Shown: piece after piece, positions 1 through 8,101 of the stretch
Layout of the letters: each line of letters opens with the position of its first letter
Position numbering within the stretch: position 1 is the stretch's first letter
DNA from: Eikenella corrodens
GTDB lineage: Bacteria > Pseudomonadota > Gammaproteobacteria > Burkholderiales > Neisseriaceae
Assembly: GCF_900187105.1 (NCBI RefSeq)
Contig: NZ_LT906482.1
Span: 496,001 to 560,000 of the forward strand
DNA: 64,000 bases
Direction: 5' to 3'
Program-made: the position numbers and the translations under genes
Notes under the pieces: generated by a model
Seen by the model: only the letters and a program-made list of their open reading frames with translations
What the model was told of the DNA's origin: nothing
Database searches by the model: none

Positions 1-621
1 CCGGTGCCGCCGATGCTGCCGGTGTCGGCGGCCACCGGGCGGTAGTCGAGGCCTAGGCGGTCGAACACGCGGCAGTAGGCGTTATACATGGGCTGGTAGC
101 CCTCGCGCACCAGGGATTCGTAATCGGCGTGGAAGGAATAGGCATCTTTCATCACAAACTCGCGCGCGCGCATCACGCCGAAGCGGGGGCGGCGTTCGTC
201 GCGGAATTTGGTTTGGATGTGGTAGAAATTCTTGGGCAGCTGTTTGTAGCTGGTGATTTCTTTGCGCACGATGTCGGTAATCAGCTCTTCGCAGGTGGGG
301 CTGAAGCAGAAGGTGTTGTCGTGGCGGTCGGTGATGCGCAGCAGCTCGTCGCCGTAGAAATCCCAACGGCCGGATTCTTTCCACAAGTCGGCCGGCTGGA
401 TAACGGGCATCAAAAGCTCGATGGCACCGGCGCGGTTCATCTCTTCACGCACCACGGCCTCCACTTTGCGCAGCACGCGCAAGCCCATAGGCATCCAAGT
501 GTAGAGGCCGGAGGCGTTGGCTTTAATCAGCCCGGCACGCAACATGAGCTTATGGCTGGCCAGCGCGGCTTCGGCGGGGGCTTCTTTGAGGGTGGAAATA
601 AAGAACTGGGAGGCTTTCATG
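1..621 (-). CDS. proS: Prolyl-tRNA synthetase, N-terminal part (runs off the window)
   Basis: The 207 visible codons start [18 protein letters not shown] and continue with class II synthetase sequence of the bacterial ProS type, including the motif 2 region [17 protein letters not shown]. The enzyme charges tRNA-Pro with proline in the cytoplasm. The start is an ATG read from 621 downward; the C-terminal catalytic part, the editing domain and the anticodon-binding domain lie outside the window. It is downstream of rpe on the same strand, but a strong DUS hairpin separates the two, so it probably has its own promoter in the 622-714 gap. Identification rests on strong family similarity. Confidence 0.95.
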
Positions 622-689
622 ACGGGCTTTCTGCGGGATTAAGAACTAAGCGAAGAATTGTATCAATGTTTCAGGCGGGCTGCAGCATG

Positions 690-701
690 AGGCTACCTGA
701 A
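690..701 (+). repeat. DNA uptake sequence, Eikenella dialect (representative copy)
   Basis: AGGCTACCTGAA is the AG-eikDUS 12-mer recognised by the type IV pilus/ComP uptake machinery of Eikenella. This copy stands for the dispersed set; further exact copies are for example at 37122-37133, 56554-56565 and, in reverse, 37876-37887 and 25430-25441. Many occur as inverted pairs behind genes, where they can act as terminators. Others are inside genes, where they encode LPES, GYLK, FQVA or SGSL-like peptides depending on frame. Decayed copies are visible, such as at 8083-8094 and 34145-34155. Confidence 0.9.
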
Positions 702-714
702 AGCTGCGGTTTGG

Positions 715-751
715 TTTTTCAGGTAGCCCGCAACACGGGCTACCTGAAAAA
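715..751. terminator. DUS-pair hairpin between rpe and proS
   Basis: Two inverted uptake sequences form a perfect 16-bp stem (715-730 with 736-751) around a 5-base loop, flanked by T/A runs. It lies after the rpe stop and before proS and could terminate in both directions. A further DUS at 690-701 can pair alternatively with the left arm. Confidence 0.7.
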
Positions 752-889
752 GCTTGAGTGGAAGCACTCAATTTCCCCTGCCCAGCTGCCAGACACAAGC
801 CATACCAAGTATGCCAAGGCAGCTCACGCAGCAGGAAGAAATGAAGCGCTTCCGCTGTATTTGAGAATTTCAGGTAGCCTTTTGCCGTA

Positions 890-1573
890 TCAACCGCCGG
901 CCTTTTCCAGCTGCCGACGCATTTCGGTAATCACCGCGGCGTAGTCGGGCTGATTGAAAATGGCGGAACCGGCCACGAAGGTGTCAGCACCGGCGGCAGC
1001 GACTTCGGCAATATTGTCGGCCTTGATGCCGCCGTCCACCTCAATCAGGATGCGGCGGCCGCTTTCGGCGGCGTAGAGGTCGGTGAGCGAGCGTACCTGT
1101 TCGATTTTCTCCAGTGTGTGCGGAATAAATTTCTGCCCGCCAAAACCGGGGTTCACCGACATCAGCAGCACTACATCGAGCTTGTCTAAAACGTGCTCCA
1201 ACACATACACCGGCGTAGCAGGGTTGAGCACCAGCCCGGCGCGGCAGCCGCTGTCGCGGATCAGGCTCAGGCTGCGGTCGATATGGCGGCTGGCTTCGAG
1301 GTGGAAGGTGATGATGTCGGCACCGGCCTTGGCAAAGGCCTGAATCATTTCATCCACCGGCTCCACCATCAAATGCACATCCAGCGGCACGGTGGCATAA
1401 GGCTTGAGCGCGGCGCACACCATCGGCCCGAAAGTAAGGTTGGGCACGTAGTGGTTGTCCATCACATCAAAATGGATCCAATCGGCCCCGGCGGCAATCA
1501 CGCGCTGCACTTCTTCACCCAAACGGGCGAAATCGGCAGATAAAATGCTCGGAGCGATACGGTAGTGGGTCAT
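890..1573 (-). CDS. rpe: Ribulose-phosphate 3-epimerase
   Basis: The 227-residue protein is a full-length TIM-barrel epimerase that interconverts D-ribulose 5-phosphate and D-xylulose 5-phosphate in the pentose phosphate pathway. Family signatures include [15 protein letters not shown] at the N-terminus, [16 protein letters not shown] with the metal-binding His and catalytic Asp, the DVHLMV segment, [14 protein letters not shown] and EVDGGI with the second catalytic Asp, followed by a phosphate-binding [13 protein letters not shown]. The ATG at 1573 is the first in frame and fits the family start. It is transcribed towards proS, with a DUS hairpin in between. Confidence 0.97.
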   Translation of the reverse strand: MTHYRIAPSILSADFARLGEEVQRVIAAGADWIHFDVMDNHYVPNLTFGPMVCAALKPYATVPLDVHLMVEPVDEMIQAFAKAGADIITFHLEASRHIDRSLSLIRDSGCRAGLVLNPATPVYVLEHVLDKLDVVLLMSVNPGFGGQKFIPHTLEKIEQVRSLTDLYAAESGRRILIEVDGGIKADNIAEVAAAGADTFVAGSAIFNQPDYAAVITEMRRQLEKAGG

Positions 1574-1756
1574 GTTGGTGCTTTCTTCTATAAATGGGAC
1601 TATAATTCATCGCACATCGTGCCAAAAACGTAGTGATTTCCACTACATTGTTGTTTACACAGGTTTACCAAGATTATACCGTGTTTCACGCCGTCATTCG
1701 TATACTGGCAGCAATAAATTTACTTGGTTCGATACTGAATCTAAAGAGTTAACCCC

Positions 1757-2164
1757 ATGACTCCCCTCCCCCGCCGCCAAACCCTTTGCCGGATTGTGTT
1801 TTCCACCGTCCTGCTCACTGCCGGCAGCCTTGCCTTGGCCGACAGTCCCAACTGCGATATGCGCCAGCTTGCGCTCAGCAGCAGCCAACAGGAGCAGCTG
1901 CGCCAAGTACGCGCCGAATACCGCCAACGGATGGACAACCTTGTGGCACAATCGCGCAACCTGCGCCAATACACCACACAGGCTTCCAATTTGGTGCTAT
2001 CCGGCCCGGTGTTCGATGAAAACATGGCACGGCATTATGTGAACGAAAAATACACCCCGCAAATGCAACGCGAAGTGGAAAACCTGCGCGCCCAACACGC
2101 CCTGCTGCAAATCCTCACGCCGCAGCAGCGGCAGGAATGGCGTCGGCATTGCCAGTATCAATAA
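1757..2164 (+). CDS. Spy/CpxP-like LTXXQ-motif periplasmic protein
   Basis: This 135-residue protein has an N-terminal signal peptide (hydrophobic VFSTVLLTAGSLALA, cleavage probably after ALA near residue 29). The rest is predicted all-helical and charged, with two stretches resembling the LTxxQ repeats of Spy and CpxP: LSSSQQEQLRQV and LTPQQRQEWRRH. Spy-family proteins are ATP-independent periplasmic chaperones or modulators of envelope stress signalling; which applies here is inference. It stands alone between divergent rpe and a DUS-pair terminator. There is one Cys early in the mature part and one near the C-terminus, which could form a disulfide. Confidence 0.65.
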   Translation: MTPLPRRQTLCRIVFSTVLLTAGSLALADSPNCDMRQLALSSSQQEQLRQVRAEYRQRMDNLVAQSRNLRQYTTQASNLVLSGPVFDENMARHYVNEKYTPQMQREVENLRAQHALLQILTPQQRQEWRRHCQYQ

Positions 2165-2180
2165 AAGCCCTGTCCGATTG

Positions 2181-2212
2181 AAAAGGCTACCTGAAATTTC
2201 AGGTAGCCTTTA
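2181..2212 (+). terminator. DUS-pair terminator after the Spy-like gene
   Basis: A perfect inverted repeat of uptake sequences with T-rich flank starts 17 bases after the stop codon. It is a typical neisserial intrinsic terminator built from a DUS pair. Confidence 0.75.
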
Positions 2213-2298
2213 TTGTTTGGCTGACGATGCAGGTGAGGCTACCTGAAAGGGTAAGCCTCAAATATAACTAAAATGAGGTTCTCGCAGCAAACCAAACC

Positions 2299-3534
2299 CT
2301 ATCTCGCGCCGAAGCCGGTGATGATTGTTTTCAGGGTTTTAAACAGAATCAGCACGTCCAGTGCGAAGGAGAAGTGCTTGATGTAGTAGAAATCGTGCTC
2401 GATTTTTACTTGGGTTTCGTCTGTGTTGCCCGCGTAGCCCTGCATCACCTGCGCCCAGCCGGAAAGACCGGGGCGCACGATGTGGCGGTAGCCGTAGAAC
2501 GGGATGCTTTGTTCAAACTGCTGCACAAAGGCTTTCTGCTCGGGGCGTGGGCCGATGAGCGCCATGTCGCCTTTGATGATGTTCCAAAACTGCGGTAGTT
2601 CGTCCAGCCGGGTTTTGCGGATGAAGCGTCCGGTGCGGGTAACGCGTGCGTCGCCTTCCTGCGCCAGTTGCGCGCCGTGTTTTTCCGAATCGCACACCAT
2701 GCTGCGGAATTTATAAATTTTAAACTCGCGCCCGCCTCGACCCACGCGGTTTTGCACAAACAGCACCGGCCCCGGGCTTTCCAGCCGGATGGCCAGCGCG
2801 GTGGCCAGCATCAGCGGCAGGGTGAGCGGCAGGCTGGCCACCACCATCAAGGCTTCCAGCACCTGCTTAATCGCCATATAGGCCGGGCTGGGCAGCAGCG
2901 AGCCCAAATCGTTTTCATACATATGCCGGATTTTCACGCGGCCGGTGAGAGATTCCTCCACCTGGCGGATGTTGTAAACCGCAATGCCGCGCAAGGTACA
3001 ATCGGCCAGGAAACGCTGCCAATCCGCCCCCAAATCGGGCGCGTGCAGATTGGTCACCACTGTGTTCACGCGGCCGGTTTCAGGTAGCTTCGGCTCGGCA
3101 AGCTCGTGCCAACGGATGTTGGATAGTTGCGGCAAATCGCGCATGCCTTCCACATCAATATAGTACAGATGGCGGATGTGCCGCTTTTCCAGCCAGGTTT
3201 CGGCAAACAGATACAACACCGTGAGCGCAAACCCGGCGGCCAGGTAATACACCGAATACGGCAGGCGCAACATGGCAGCAAACACCAGCGGCAACCCCAG
3301 CCCGATGGCCGCCACCGGAATCACCGACAGCTTGGAACGCTCGCCGGGGAAACGCGTTAGGTTGCGGCTCAAAGCGTAGGAGAGCAGCAGGCCGGCCAAG
3401 AGCAGGCTGTAGCTGGAAAGATTGGTGGCCGTGGGATGAGTCCACTCGCGCGGCGGCCAAAACCACCACGCCGGCGCAATCAGAATCACCAAGGCCGCGG
3501 CGACAAAGCGCAAAATCATTTTTATCGTTTTCAT
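2299..3534 (-). CDS. Polyprenyl-phosphate sugar-phosphate transferase (initiating glycosyltransferase)
   Basis: The 411-residue membrane protein belongs to the bacterial sugar transferase family (WbaP/WcaJ/PglC type). About four hydrophobic segments occupy residues 1-110. A cytoplasmic linker follows, then a re-entrant helix near 220-250 and the catalytic domain. Signatures of the latter are KIYKFRSM, KTRLDELPQFWNIIKGDM and IGPRPEQ, followed by YRHIVRPGLSGWAQV. Such enzymes move a sugar 1-phosphate from a nucleotide sugar to undecaprenyl phosphate and start glycan assembly on the inner membrane. It is the last gene of the minus-strand run pseI, flippase, GT52, GT14, GT2, which implies a lipid-linked glycan. 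Sugar specificity cannot be read from the sequence. Confidence 0.9.
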   Translation of the reverse strand: MKTIKMILRFVAAALVILIAPAWWFWPPREWTHPTATNLSSYSLLLAGLLLSYALSRNLTRFPGERSKLSVIPVAAIGLGLPLVFAAMLRLPYSVYYLAAGFALTVLYLFAETWLEKRHIRHLYYIDVEGMRDLPQLSNIRWHELAEPKLPETGRVNTVVTNLHAPDLGADWQRFLADCTLRGIAVYNIRQVEESLTGRVKIRHMYENDLGSLLPSPAYMAIKQVLEALMVVASLPLTLPLMLATALAIRLESPGPVLFVQNRVGRGGREFKIYKFRSMVCDSEKHGAQLAQEGDARVTRTGRFIRKTRLDELPQFWNIIKGDMALIGPRPEQKAFVQQFEQSIPFYGYRHIVRPGLSGWAQVMQGYAGNTDETQVKIEHDFYYIKHFSFALDVLILFKTLKTIITGFGAR

Positions 3535-3588
3535 TATTTTCGTTATTTCTCGTTTGGCAGCTGGGTCAATCCCACGGGCTACCTGAAA

Positions 3589-4452
3589 TTATTTCCGCAA
3601 CAACACTCGATACACCCACTGCCGAACCCCATTCGGCAGCAGCCGCACCGGCAATCGCAACAGCACGTTTTTCGCCCACTGCGCCGCGCTCAAAAAGCCC
3701 GCACGGTAGAAGCGCCGCTGCATGGCCAGCTCATTTTTTGCATACGCCCAACCGCCGCGCCGCCGATACATTTCATCGCCCGCGCGCGCATACACCAGCA
3801 CTTCGGGCAGATTGGCGAAACGGCAGCCGTTCAGCAGCATGCGCACCCACAAATCGTAATCCTCATACAGCGGCGCGTGCTGATAATTGCCCGCTGCGAG
3901 CACTGCCGATTTGCGGTAGCACACCGTCATGTGGTTGATGGGATTACGGCTTTTAGCAAAGCGGGCAATTTCCTCGTGCGCACAGGGCACGCGGCGGCTG
4001 TGCGCGGCATCGGCCGGCGCATGTTCAAACTCGTCAATCTGGCTGCCGCACACGTCAAGCTCTGAGTGCGCTGCCACAAAAGCCAGCTGCCGCGCGAAAC
4101 GCTCGGGGTGGCAGATATCGTCGGTGTCCATGCGGCACACCCATTCGTGCTCACAGGCCTGCAAACCGGCATTCAGTGCCCGCCCCAGCCCCACGTTTTG
4201 CGGCAGCCGCACAATCTTCAGCGGTAGGCTACCTGAAAAGCTTGCCACCACGGCTTCCAGGTTTTCAGGTAGCCCGCCGTCATACACCAGCACGATTTCG
4301 TTTGGCGGCAGGGTTTGCGCGGCCAAACTGGCCAAACATTGGCGCAGATATTCCGGCCGCTCGCGCGCATACAGCGACATCAACACGGAAAACGGCGGTG
4401 TGCTTTCCACCGAAAGGCTACCTGAAAGTTGGTTTTGCGCTGGCGCCATCAT
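3589..4452 (-). CDS. Family 2 glycosyltransferase
   Basis: This is a GT-A fold, inverting family 2 glycosyltransferase. The sequence shows FSVLMSLYARERPEYLRQCLASL at the start of the nucleotide-binding domain, GLGRALNAGL, the metal-binding CRMDTDDICHPERF and the acceptor-side LYEDYDLWVRML. The ATG at 4452 overlaps the TGA of the upstream GT14 gene (ATGA), which indicates translational coupling; the longer open frame reaching 4620 lies inside that gene and is not used. Two uptake sequences lie in frame near residues 15 and 65-85. It probably extends the lipid-linked glycan; donor and acceptor are unknown. Confidence 0.88.
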   Translation of the reverse strand: MMAPAQNQLSGSLSVESTPPFSVLMSLYARERPEYLRQCLASLAAQTLPPNEIVLVYDGGLPENLEAVVASFSGSLPLKIVRLPQNVGLGRALNAGLQACEHEWVCRMDTDDICHPERFARQLAFVAAHSELDVCGSQIDEFEHAPADAAHSRRVPCAHEEIARFAKSRNPINHMTVCYRKSAVLAAGNYQHAPLYEDYDLWVRMLLNGCRFANLPEVLVYARAGDEMYRRRGGWAYAKNELAMQRRFYRAGFLSAAQWAKNVLLRLPVRLLPNGVRQWVYRVLLRK

Positions 4453-5273
4453 GCCGCTGTTCCTTCTATCTCGTCTAAAAAGCGCAGCGCAGTATCGTCG
4501 TCCACTTTGCGTGCCAGCCAGTTTGGGCTGTGGCGCAAATCTTGCAGTTCGGCCAAAGCCAGCATATCGGGGTGGTTGCTGCCCGGAGCGAAACGGATAT
4601 GGCGGCGGTTGTTGGGCCACAACATGATGCCCGCCGTTTCAGGTAGCCTTTTTGCCAGATATTGAAAGAAATGCTCGTCCGGGCAAAGCTTCTTTCGGAA
4701 GAAGGCGCAGGCCTGTTCATCTGCCGCATTCAGCAGGGCTGCCAAGGCCGTACGGTCGGCAGAAAACCATTGGCTGCCGGCATAAGCTGTTTGCGTGGCA
4801 GGCAGGATTTTATCGGCTGCCTGAAACGCTTTGGTGAGCAGCTTGCCGGGCAGGCGGCGCTGCCAGGTGGTGTCGGCGTGCGGCGTGTTGAAACGCACGC
4901 GGTAGCGCAGGCGCGGCTCGGCATGGCATTCCAGCAACAGGCTGCCGCGTGGCAGTGCGGCAAATTCGCACTCGATTTGCTCGGGGGTGTTCAGCAGCAT
5001 GCAGTTGCCGCTCACGAGGTGCACAAAGCGGATGTCTGCATCGGCCAGCGCGGCACGCATCAGGTGCAGCGTGGCTTCCACCATGCTGAAACCCGCCCAA
5101 CGGATGTTGACGCGCTGCGGAATCAGGCGCGCATTCGGCGGCAGGGGTGACAACGCGCCGATATCCGCCTTGGCATCGTAGTGCAGCAGCAGGCGGATTT
5201 CGGGGTGACGCTCGGCCAGCCGCAGCCAATACAGCGGCGGGCGGTGGCACAAAATTAAAAAGGCGCTGCTCAT
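4449..5273 (-). CDS. Core-2/I-branching-like glycosyltransferase (GT14 family)
   Basis: The 274-residue protein resembles the Core-2/I-branching beta-1,6-N-acetylglucosaminyltransferase family (GT14). Visible family features are the N-terminal FLILCHRPP, LHYDAKADI, RWAGFSMVEATLHLM, FVHLVSGNCML, GSQWFSADR and CPDEHFFQYL. The family is best known from animals and is found in scattered bacterial polysaccharide clusters. It lies 24 bases downstream of the GT52 gene and overlaps the next gene by 4 bases, so the three glycosyltransferases form a coupled unit. A role in branching the glycan is inference from family; the acceptor is unknown. Confidence 0.75.
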   Translation of the reverse strand: MSSAFLILCHRPPLYWLRLAERHPEIRLLLHYDAKADIGALSPLPPNARLIPQRVNIRWAGFSMVEATLHLMRAALADADIRFVHLVSGNCMLLNTPEQIECEFAALPRGSLLLECHAEPRLRYRVRFNTPHADTTWQRRLPGKLLTKAFQAADKILPATQTAYAGSQWFSADRTALAALLNAADEQACAFFRKKLCPDEHFFQYLAKRLPETAGIMLWPNNRRHIRFAPGSNHPDMLALAELQDLRHSPNWLARKVDDDTALRFLDEIEGTAA

Positions 5274-5297
5274 AACGCTAAACAGTTATCGTGAAAC

Positions 5298-6383
5298 TCA
5301 CTCAATATCGATAATCGGAATGCCCAACTGCGTCATCACTTCATAAATCCGCGCCACGCCGGGCGTGTGAAAGGTGGCTTCTGCGGGGCGCACGGCATAC
5401 ACGGCGGTGCGCGGGAAGGCGTACACATTCAGCGCGGCGGTGCTGACGAGGTGATACACCTCGAAGCGGGTATCAGGCTCGCGGCGCAGGCTTTCCAATA
5501 GATAGTCTTCAAAAATCAGCGGGCTGGCAATGTGTTCGGCGCCCGATACGCGGTAGGTTTCGCGCGGGTGCGGGAAATATTCGCCAATCTCAAAACGGCG
5601 CAGCAGGCTTTCGGCCAGCGCGGCGTTATCTGCCGCGTTGGGCAGCAATGGCTGGCCGAGCAGGATGCGGCGGGTGCGGACGGGCGTAGGGTTTGTGGCA
5701 GCCACATCGGCCGTATTTTTTTCAGGTAGCCTTTCGTTTATGCCAAACTTATCCACTGCCCCATTTTCGCTTCTCAGCACCTCTCTGCCTTCGCTTTGGC
5801 GAAGCTCACCTTGCCCGCTTTCAGGTAGCCCTTGTTCGGCTGCCGCCCACAAATCCAGCGGCACGGTGGGCGCGGCAATATTGGGCTGGCCGGGATAGAG
5901 CGTGTGGTGCCGCCGCGAGAGGCGGCGCAGGTCTTCGGTTTGCAGGCGGATGCCGCGCAGGCGGTTCATCAGCTGCCGCTGGCGGTTGCTGCTGTTGCGG
6001 TAGAGCACGCTGCCGGGAATCAGGTTGCCTGTGCCGTCGTCGAAGGTTTCCAGCGCATCAAAGCGGATGCGGTTCAGCACATATTGCACGTTTGGATTAT
6101 CGATGCTGGCGGCAAAGGCGGTGGCGTATTCTTTATCTAGCCCGCGCAGCAGGCGGGGCAAACTCAGCTCGCGCCGCCATTTGCTTTGCGGAATCAGGGC
6201 ATATTCGGCATGGCGGCTACCCGCAGAGGCTACCTGAAAATAATGCCTAAACTTGGCATTATCCGCATCTTCGTAGCACAGCATCAGCAAATCGAACGGC
6301 TCTGCACGCTGCGCCATCAGCCGCTGCGCCATCAAGGCCTGCAGGGGCGTGAGGCAGATGATTAAATTTGCCAAATCAGCCAT
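5298..6383 (-). CDS. GT52-family sialyltransferase-like enzyme (candidate pseudaminyltransferase)
   Basis: The 361-residue protein matches the family of Neisseria Lst alpha-2,3-sialyltransferase. Shared marks are LIICLTPLQALMAQRLMAQR at the N-terminus, TFDDGTGNLIPGS in the middle, FPHPRETYRVSG with the catalytic-region His, SPLIFEDYLLESL and a C-terminal LGIPIIDIE. Lst-type enzymes transfer a CMP-linked nonulosonic acid. Because pseB, C, F, GH and I are in the same region and no neu genes are seen, CMP-pseudaminic acid is a plausible donor (inference). No N-terminal membrane anchor is obvious, unlike meningococcal Lst. A DUS-bounded segment at 5721-5831 adds about 37 low-complexity residues between conserved blocks. 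It overlaps the flippase gene by 8 bases. Confidence 0.8.
   Translation of the reverse strand: MADLANLIICLTPLQALMAQRLMAQRAEPFDLLMLCYEDADNAKFRHYFQVASAGSRHAEYALIPQSKWRRELSLPRLLRGLDKEYATAFAASIDNPNVQYVLNRIRFDALETFDDGTGNLIPGSVLYRNSSNRQRQLMNRLRGIRLQTEDLRRLSRRHHTLYPGQPNIAAPTVPLDLWAAAEQGLPESGQGELRQSEGREVLRSENGAVDKFGINERLPEKNTADVAATNPTPVRTRRILLGQPLLPNAADNAALAESLLRRFEIGEYFPHPRETYRVSGAEHIASPLIFEDYLLESLRREPDTRFEVYHLVSTAALNVYAFPRTAVYAVRPAEATFHTPGVARIYEVMTQLGIPIIDIE
5721..5831 (-). repeat. DUS-bounded in-frame cassette inside the GT52 gene
   Basis: Two same-direction uptake sequences (5721-5732 and 5820-5831) enclose about 87 bases that encode polar, low-complexity sequence not expected in the family. The internal sequence resembles the DUS-linked module containing GAGCTTC and AGCGAA seen at 10562-10657. 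The reading frame stays open through it. Confidence 0.6.
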
Positions 6384-7575
6384 ACGGTTTCACCTGCCGG
6401 AACAATATCGGGAAAATCAGCGCGTTGCCCGCAACCATCGCCAGCGGCACCCATTGGATGCCCACCCGCGCGGTGAGCAGCAACACCAGCAAATAGCCGC
6501 CTGCCGAGAGCAGCGAAGTGAGCGCGATGCGCTGGTTTTGCGCGTGGTAAAACAAATAATTCACCTGCAAATAATAGGGCACGGTTAAACCGAAACCCAG
6601 CAAAAACAGGCAAATATAGTAATGCACCCCCGTATACTGCGCCCCGAGCAGCCACAAAAACAGCCGCTCCGGCATCAGCCAGGCCACCAATGCCGGCAAC
6701 GGCGCGGCCAAGAGCGAGAGCAGCGCCCAGCGGCGCACCGTGGCCGCCGTGATTTTGCCGCTGCGCAAGGCCTGGTAGTAATACGGCACAGTGGCTTTGT
6801 TCAACGCCATCAGCAACACGCCCAACACGCTGGCGGTTTGATAGCCCGCCGAATACACGCCCAGCGTGGCGGCGGAATAGCCCTGATAAATCACCACGCG
6901 GTCGAACTGCCCTTTCACATAATTGCCCGCATGGTGAATCACCAAAGGCAGGCCGAGCGCGAAAATATAGCGCAAAGCCTGCCGTACCCGCCGCCGATTG
7001 AATCCCAGCTGCTGCCCGGCACTGCGTCGATAAAGCAGATAAGCCGCCAGCGACACCAGCGCATTGCCGGCAAACAGCGCCAAAAAGCGCCGCTCCACCG
7101 GATAATCCGCGCTCATTTCCAGCAGCCACACCGTGAACACGGTGGTGAACAGGCTGCTGCCGAACTGAATGGCCGTATAGGCCAAGGCCTGTTTGCGGCA
7201 TTGGCGCAGGCTCAGTTGCGTGGCCAACACCGTTTGCGCCGCCGCCGCACACACCACCGCCGCCAACGCCAGCGAATGCAGCTGCCACACCGCCAACAGG
7301 CCGATAAGCGCGGCAAAAGCGGTATACAGCGCGCCGGCATACACCACGCTGTGCAGGTTGCGCTGGCCGTATACATAGTAATACCGCGTCACCGCGCCAT
7401 CCTGGCTCATGCCGAAGCCGATAAGCAGCAGCGAAAATGCCGCCTGATAATACGACAGCTCGCCAAACCCCGCCGTACCCAACTTGCGCGTGAGATAGGG
7501 CAGCAGCAGGAAAGGCATGGCCTTGGCCAGCATTTCGCCGACTAGGTAGATGAGGCTGTCTTTTAGAATCTTCAT
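6376..7575 (-). CDS. Polysaccharide flippase (Wzx/MATE-like, oligosaccharide translocase)
   Basis: The roughly 399-residue protein is almost entirely hydrophobic, with about twelve membrane helices, and belongs to the polysaccharide biosynthesis/MOP exporter superfamily. The start MKILKDSLIYLVGEMLAKAMPFLLLPYLTR is typical of Wzx and RfbX proteins. Such proteins flip undecaprenyl-linked oligosaccharides to the periplasm. The ATG at 7575 is preferred over an upstream in-frame start because it matches the family N-terminus. It precedes and overlaps the GT52 gene by 8 bases. No Wzy polymerase is seen nearby, so a short oligosaccharide (LOS or protein glycan) is as likely as a polymer. Confidence 0.88.
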   Translation of the reverse strand: MKILKDSLIYLVGEMLAKAMPFLLLPYLTRKLGTAGFGELSYYQAAFSLLLIGFGMSQDGAVTRYYYVYGQRNLHSVVYAGALYTAFAALIGLLAVWQLHSLALAAVVCAAAAQTVLATQLSLRQCRKQALAYTAIQFGSSLFTTVFTVWLLEMSADYPVERRFLALFAGNALVSLAAYLLYRRSAGQQLGFNRRRVRQALRYIFALGLPLVIHHAGNYVKGQFDRVVIYQGYSAATLGVYSAGYQTASVLGVLLMALNKATVPYYYQALRSGKITAATVRRWALLSLLAAPLPALVAWLMPERLFLWLLGAQYTGVHYYICLFLLGFGLTVPYYLQVNYLFYHAQNQRIALTSLLSAGGYLLVLLLTARVGIQWVPLAMVAGNALIFPILFRQVKPYG

Positions 7576-7585
7576 ATAGGAACTT

Positions 7586-8095
7586 TTCAGGTAGCCTCTC
7601 ACACTGCCGGAAGGCTACCTGAAACTTTAAGCTTCTTATAAAATTTTGAGCACATAAAATTCTTTTCAATATTAAATTAAATCAGTATATTATGCGCTTT
7701 TGCAAGGAGAAAGCCAGGTTTCAGGCAGCCTTCTCCATTTGCTCCTTATTCACCCTTGCGCCTCATGCCGGCGCGGGCACTTTCTTTTCTTTGCTTCGCC
7801 AAAGAAAAGAAAGCAAAAGAAAGGCGACTGCGGGCACAGGTTTGGCTCCGCCAAACTTCCCTCTCTCCGCACGGTTTTTCGGGCGGGCTCGCAACTTGCG
7901 GCTGCGCCGCTTCAAACATGCAAGCCCTTATTTCCCGAAAAACCGCGCTCCATTCGGCGGCGCCAGCAGAACAGGCACAACCTCAACCGTTTTCTCCCCA
8001 TATTTTGCGTTTGATTTCACAAAAAGCGAATTCCCAGCTTCGTTGGTACTCAAGTTTTCAGGTAGCCTCTAACACTGCCGTAAGGTTACCTAAAA
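7586..8095. repeat. Intergenic repeat block flanked by duplicated DUS hairpins
   Basis: The gap between pseI and the flippase gene has no convincing gene. Its ends carry two versions of one roughly 45-base sequence: a DUS, the word ACACTGCCG, and an inverted DUS (7586-7623 and 8058-8094). The second inverted DUS is decayed. Between them lies a dispersed-repeat type sequence with a perfect 13-bp hairpin (7781-7812) followed by an A/G-rich AAGCAAAAGAAAGG stretch, often mis-called as a protein in proteobacterial genomes. A simDUS-type copy (TTCAGGCAGCCT) is at 7720-7731. Confidence 0.6.
7781..7812. repeat. Perfect 13-bp hairpin in the intergenic repeat
   Basis: TTTCTTTTCTTTG (7781-7793) and its exact complement (7800-7812) enclose a 6-base loop. 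It lacks the GC-rich stem of a usual intrinsic terminator and belongs to a purine/pyrimidine-biased dispersed repeat. Confidence 0.7.
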
Positions 8096-8101
8096 CTTTT
8101 T

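Noticed and set aside
129-944. Long plus-strand open frame across proS and rpe
   Set aside because: It is antisense to two well-supported genes and spans a DUS hairpin; the frame is open because of GC-rich codon structure.
2299-7575. Wzy polymerase in the glycan cluster
   Set aside because: No protein with the expected polymerase topology was found; the only polytopic candidate is the flippase.
6362-7669. 435-codon second minus-strand frame over the flippase
   Set aside because: Gly/Arg/Ala-rich shadow in another frame; the alternate frame has clear membrane helices and family signatures.
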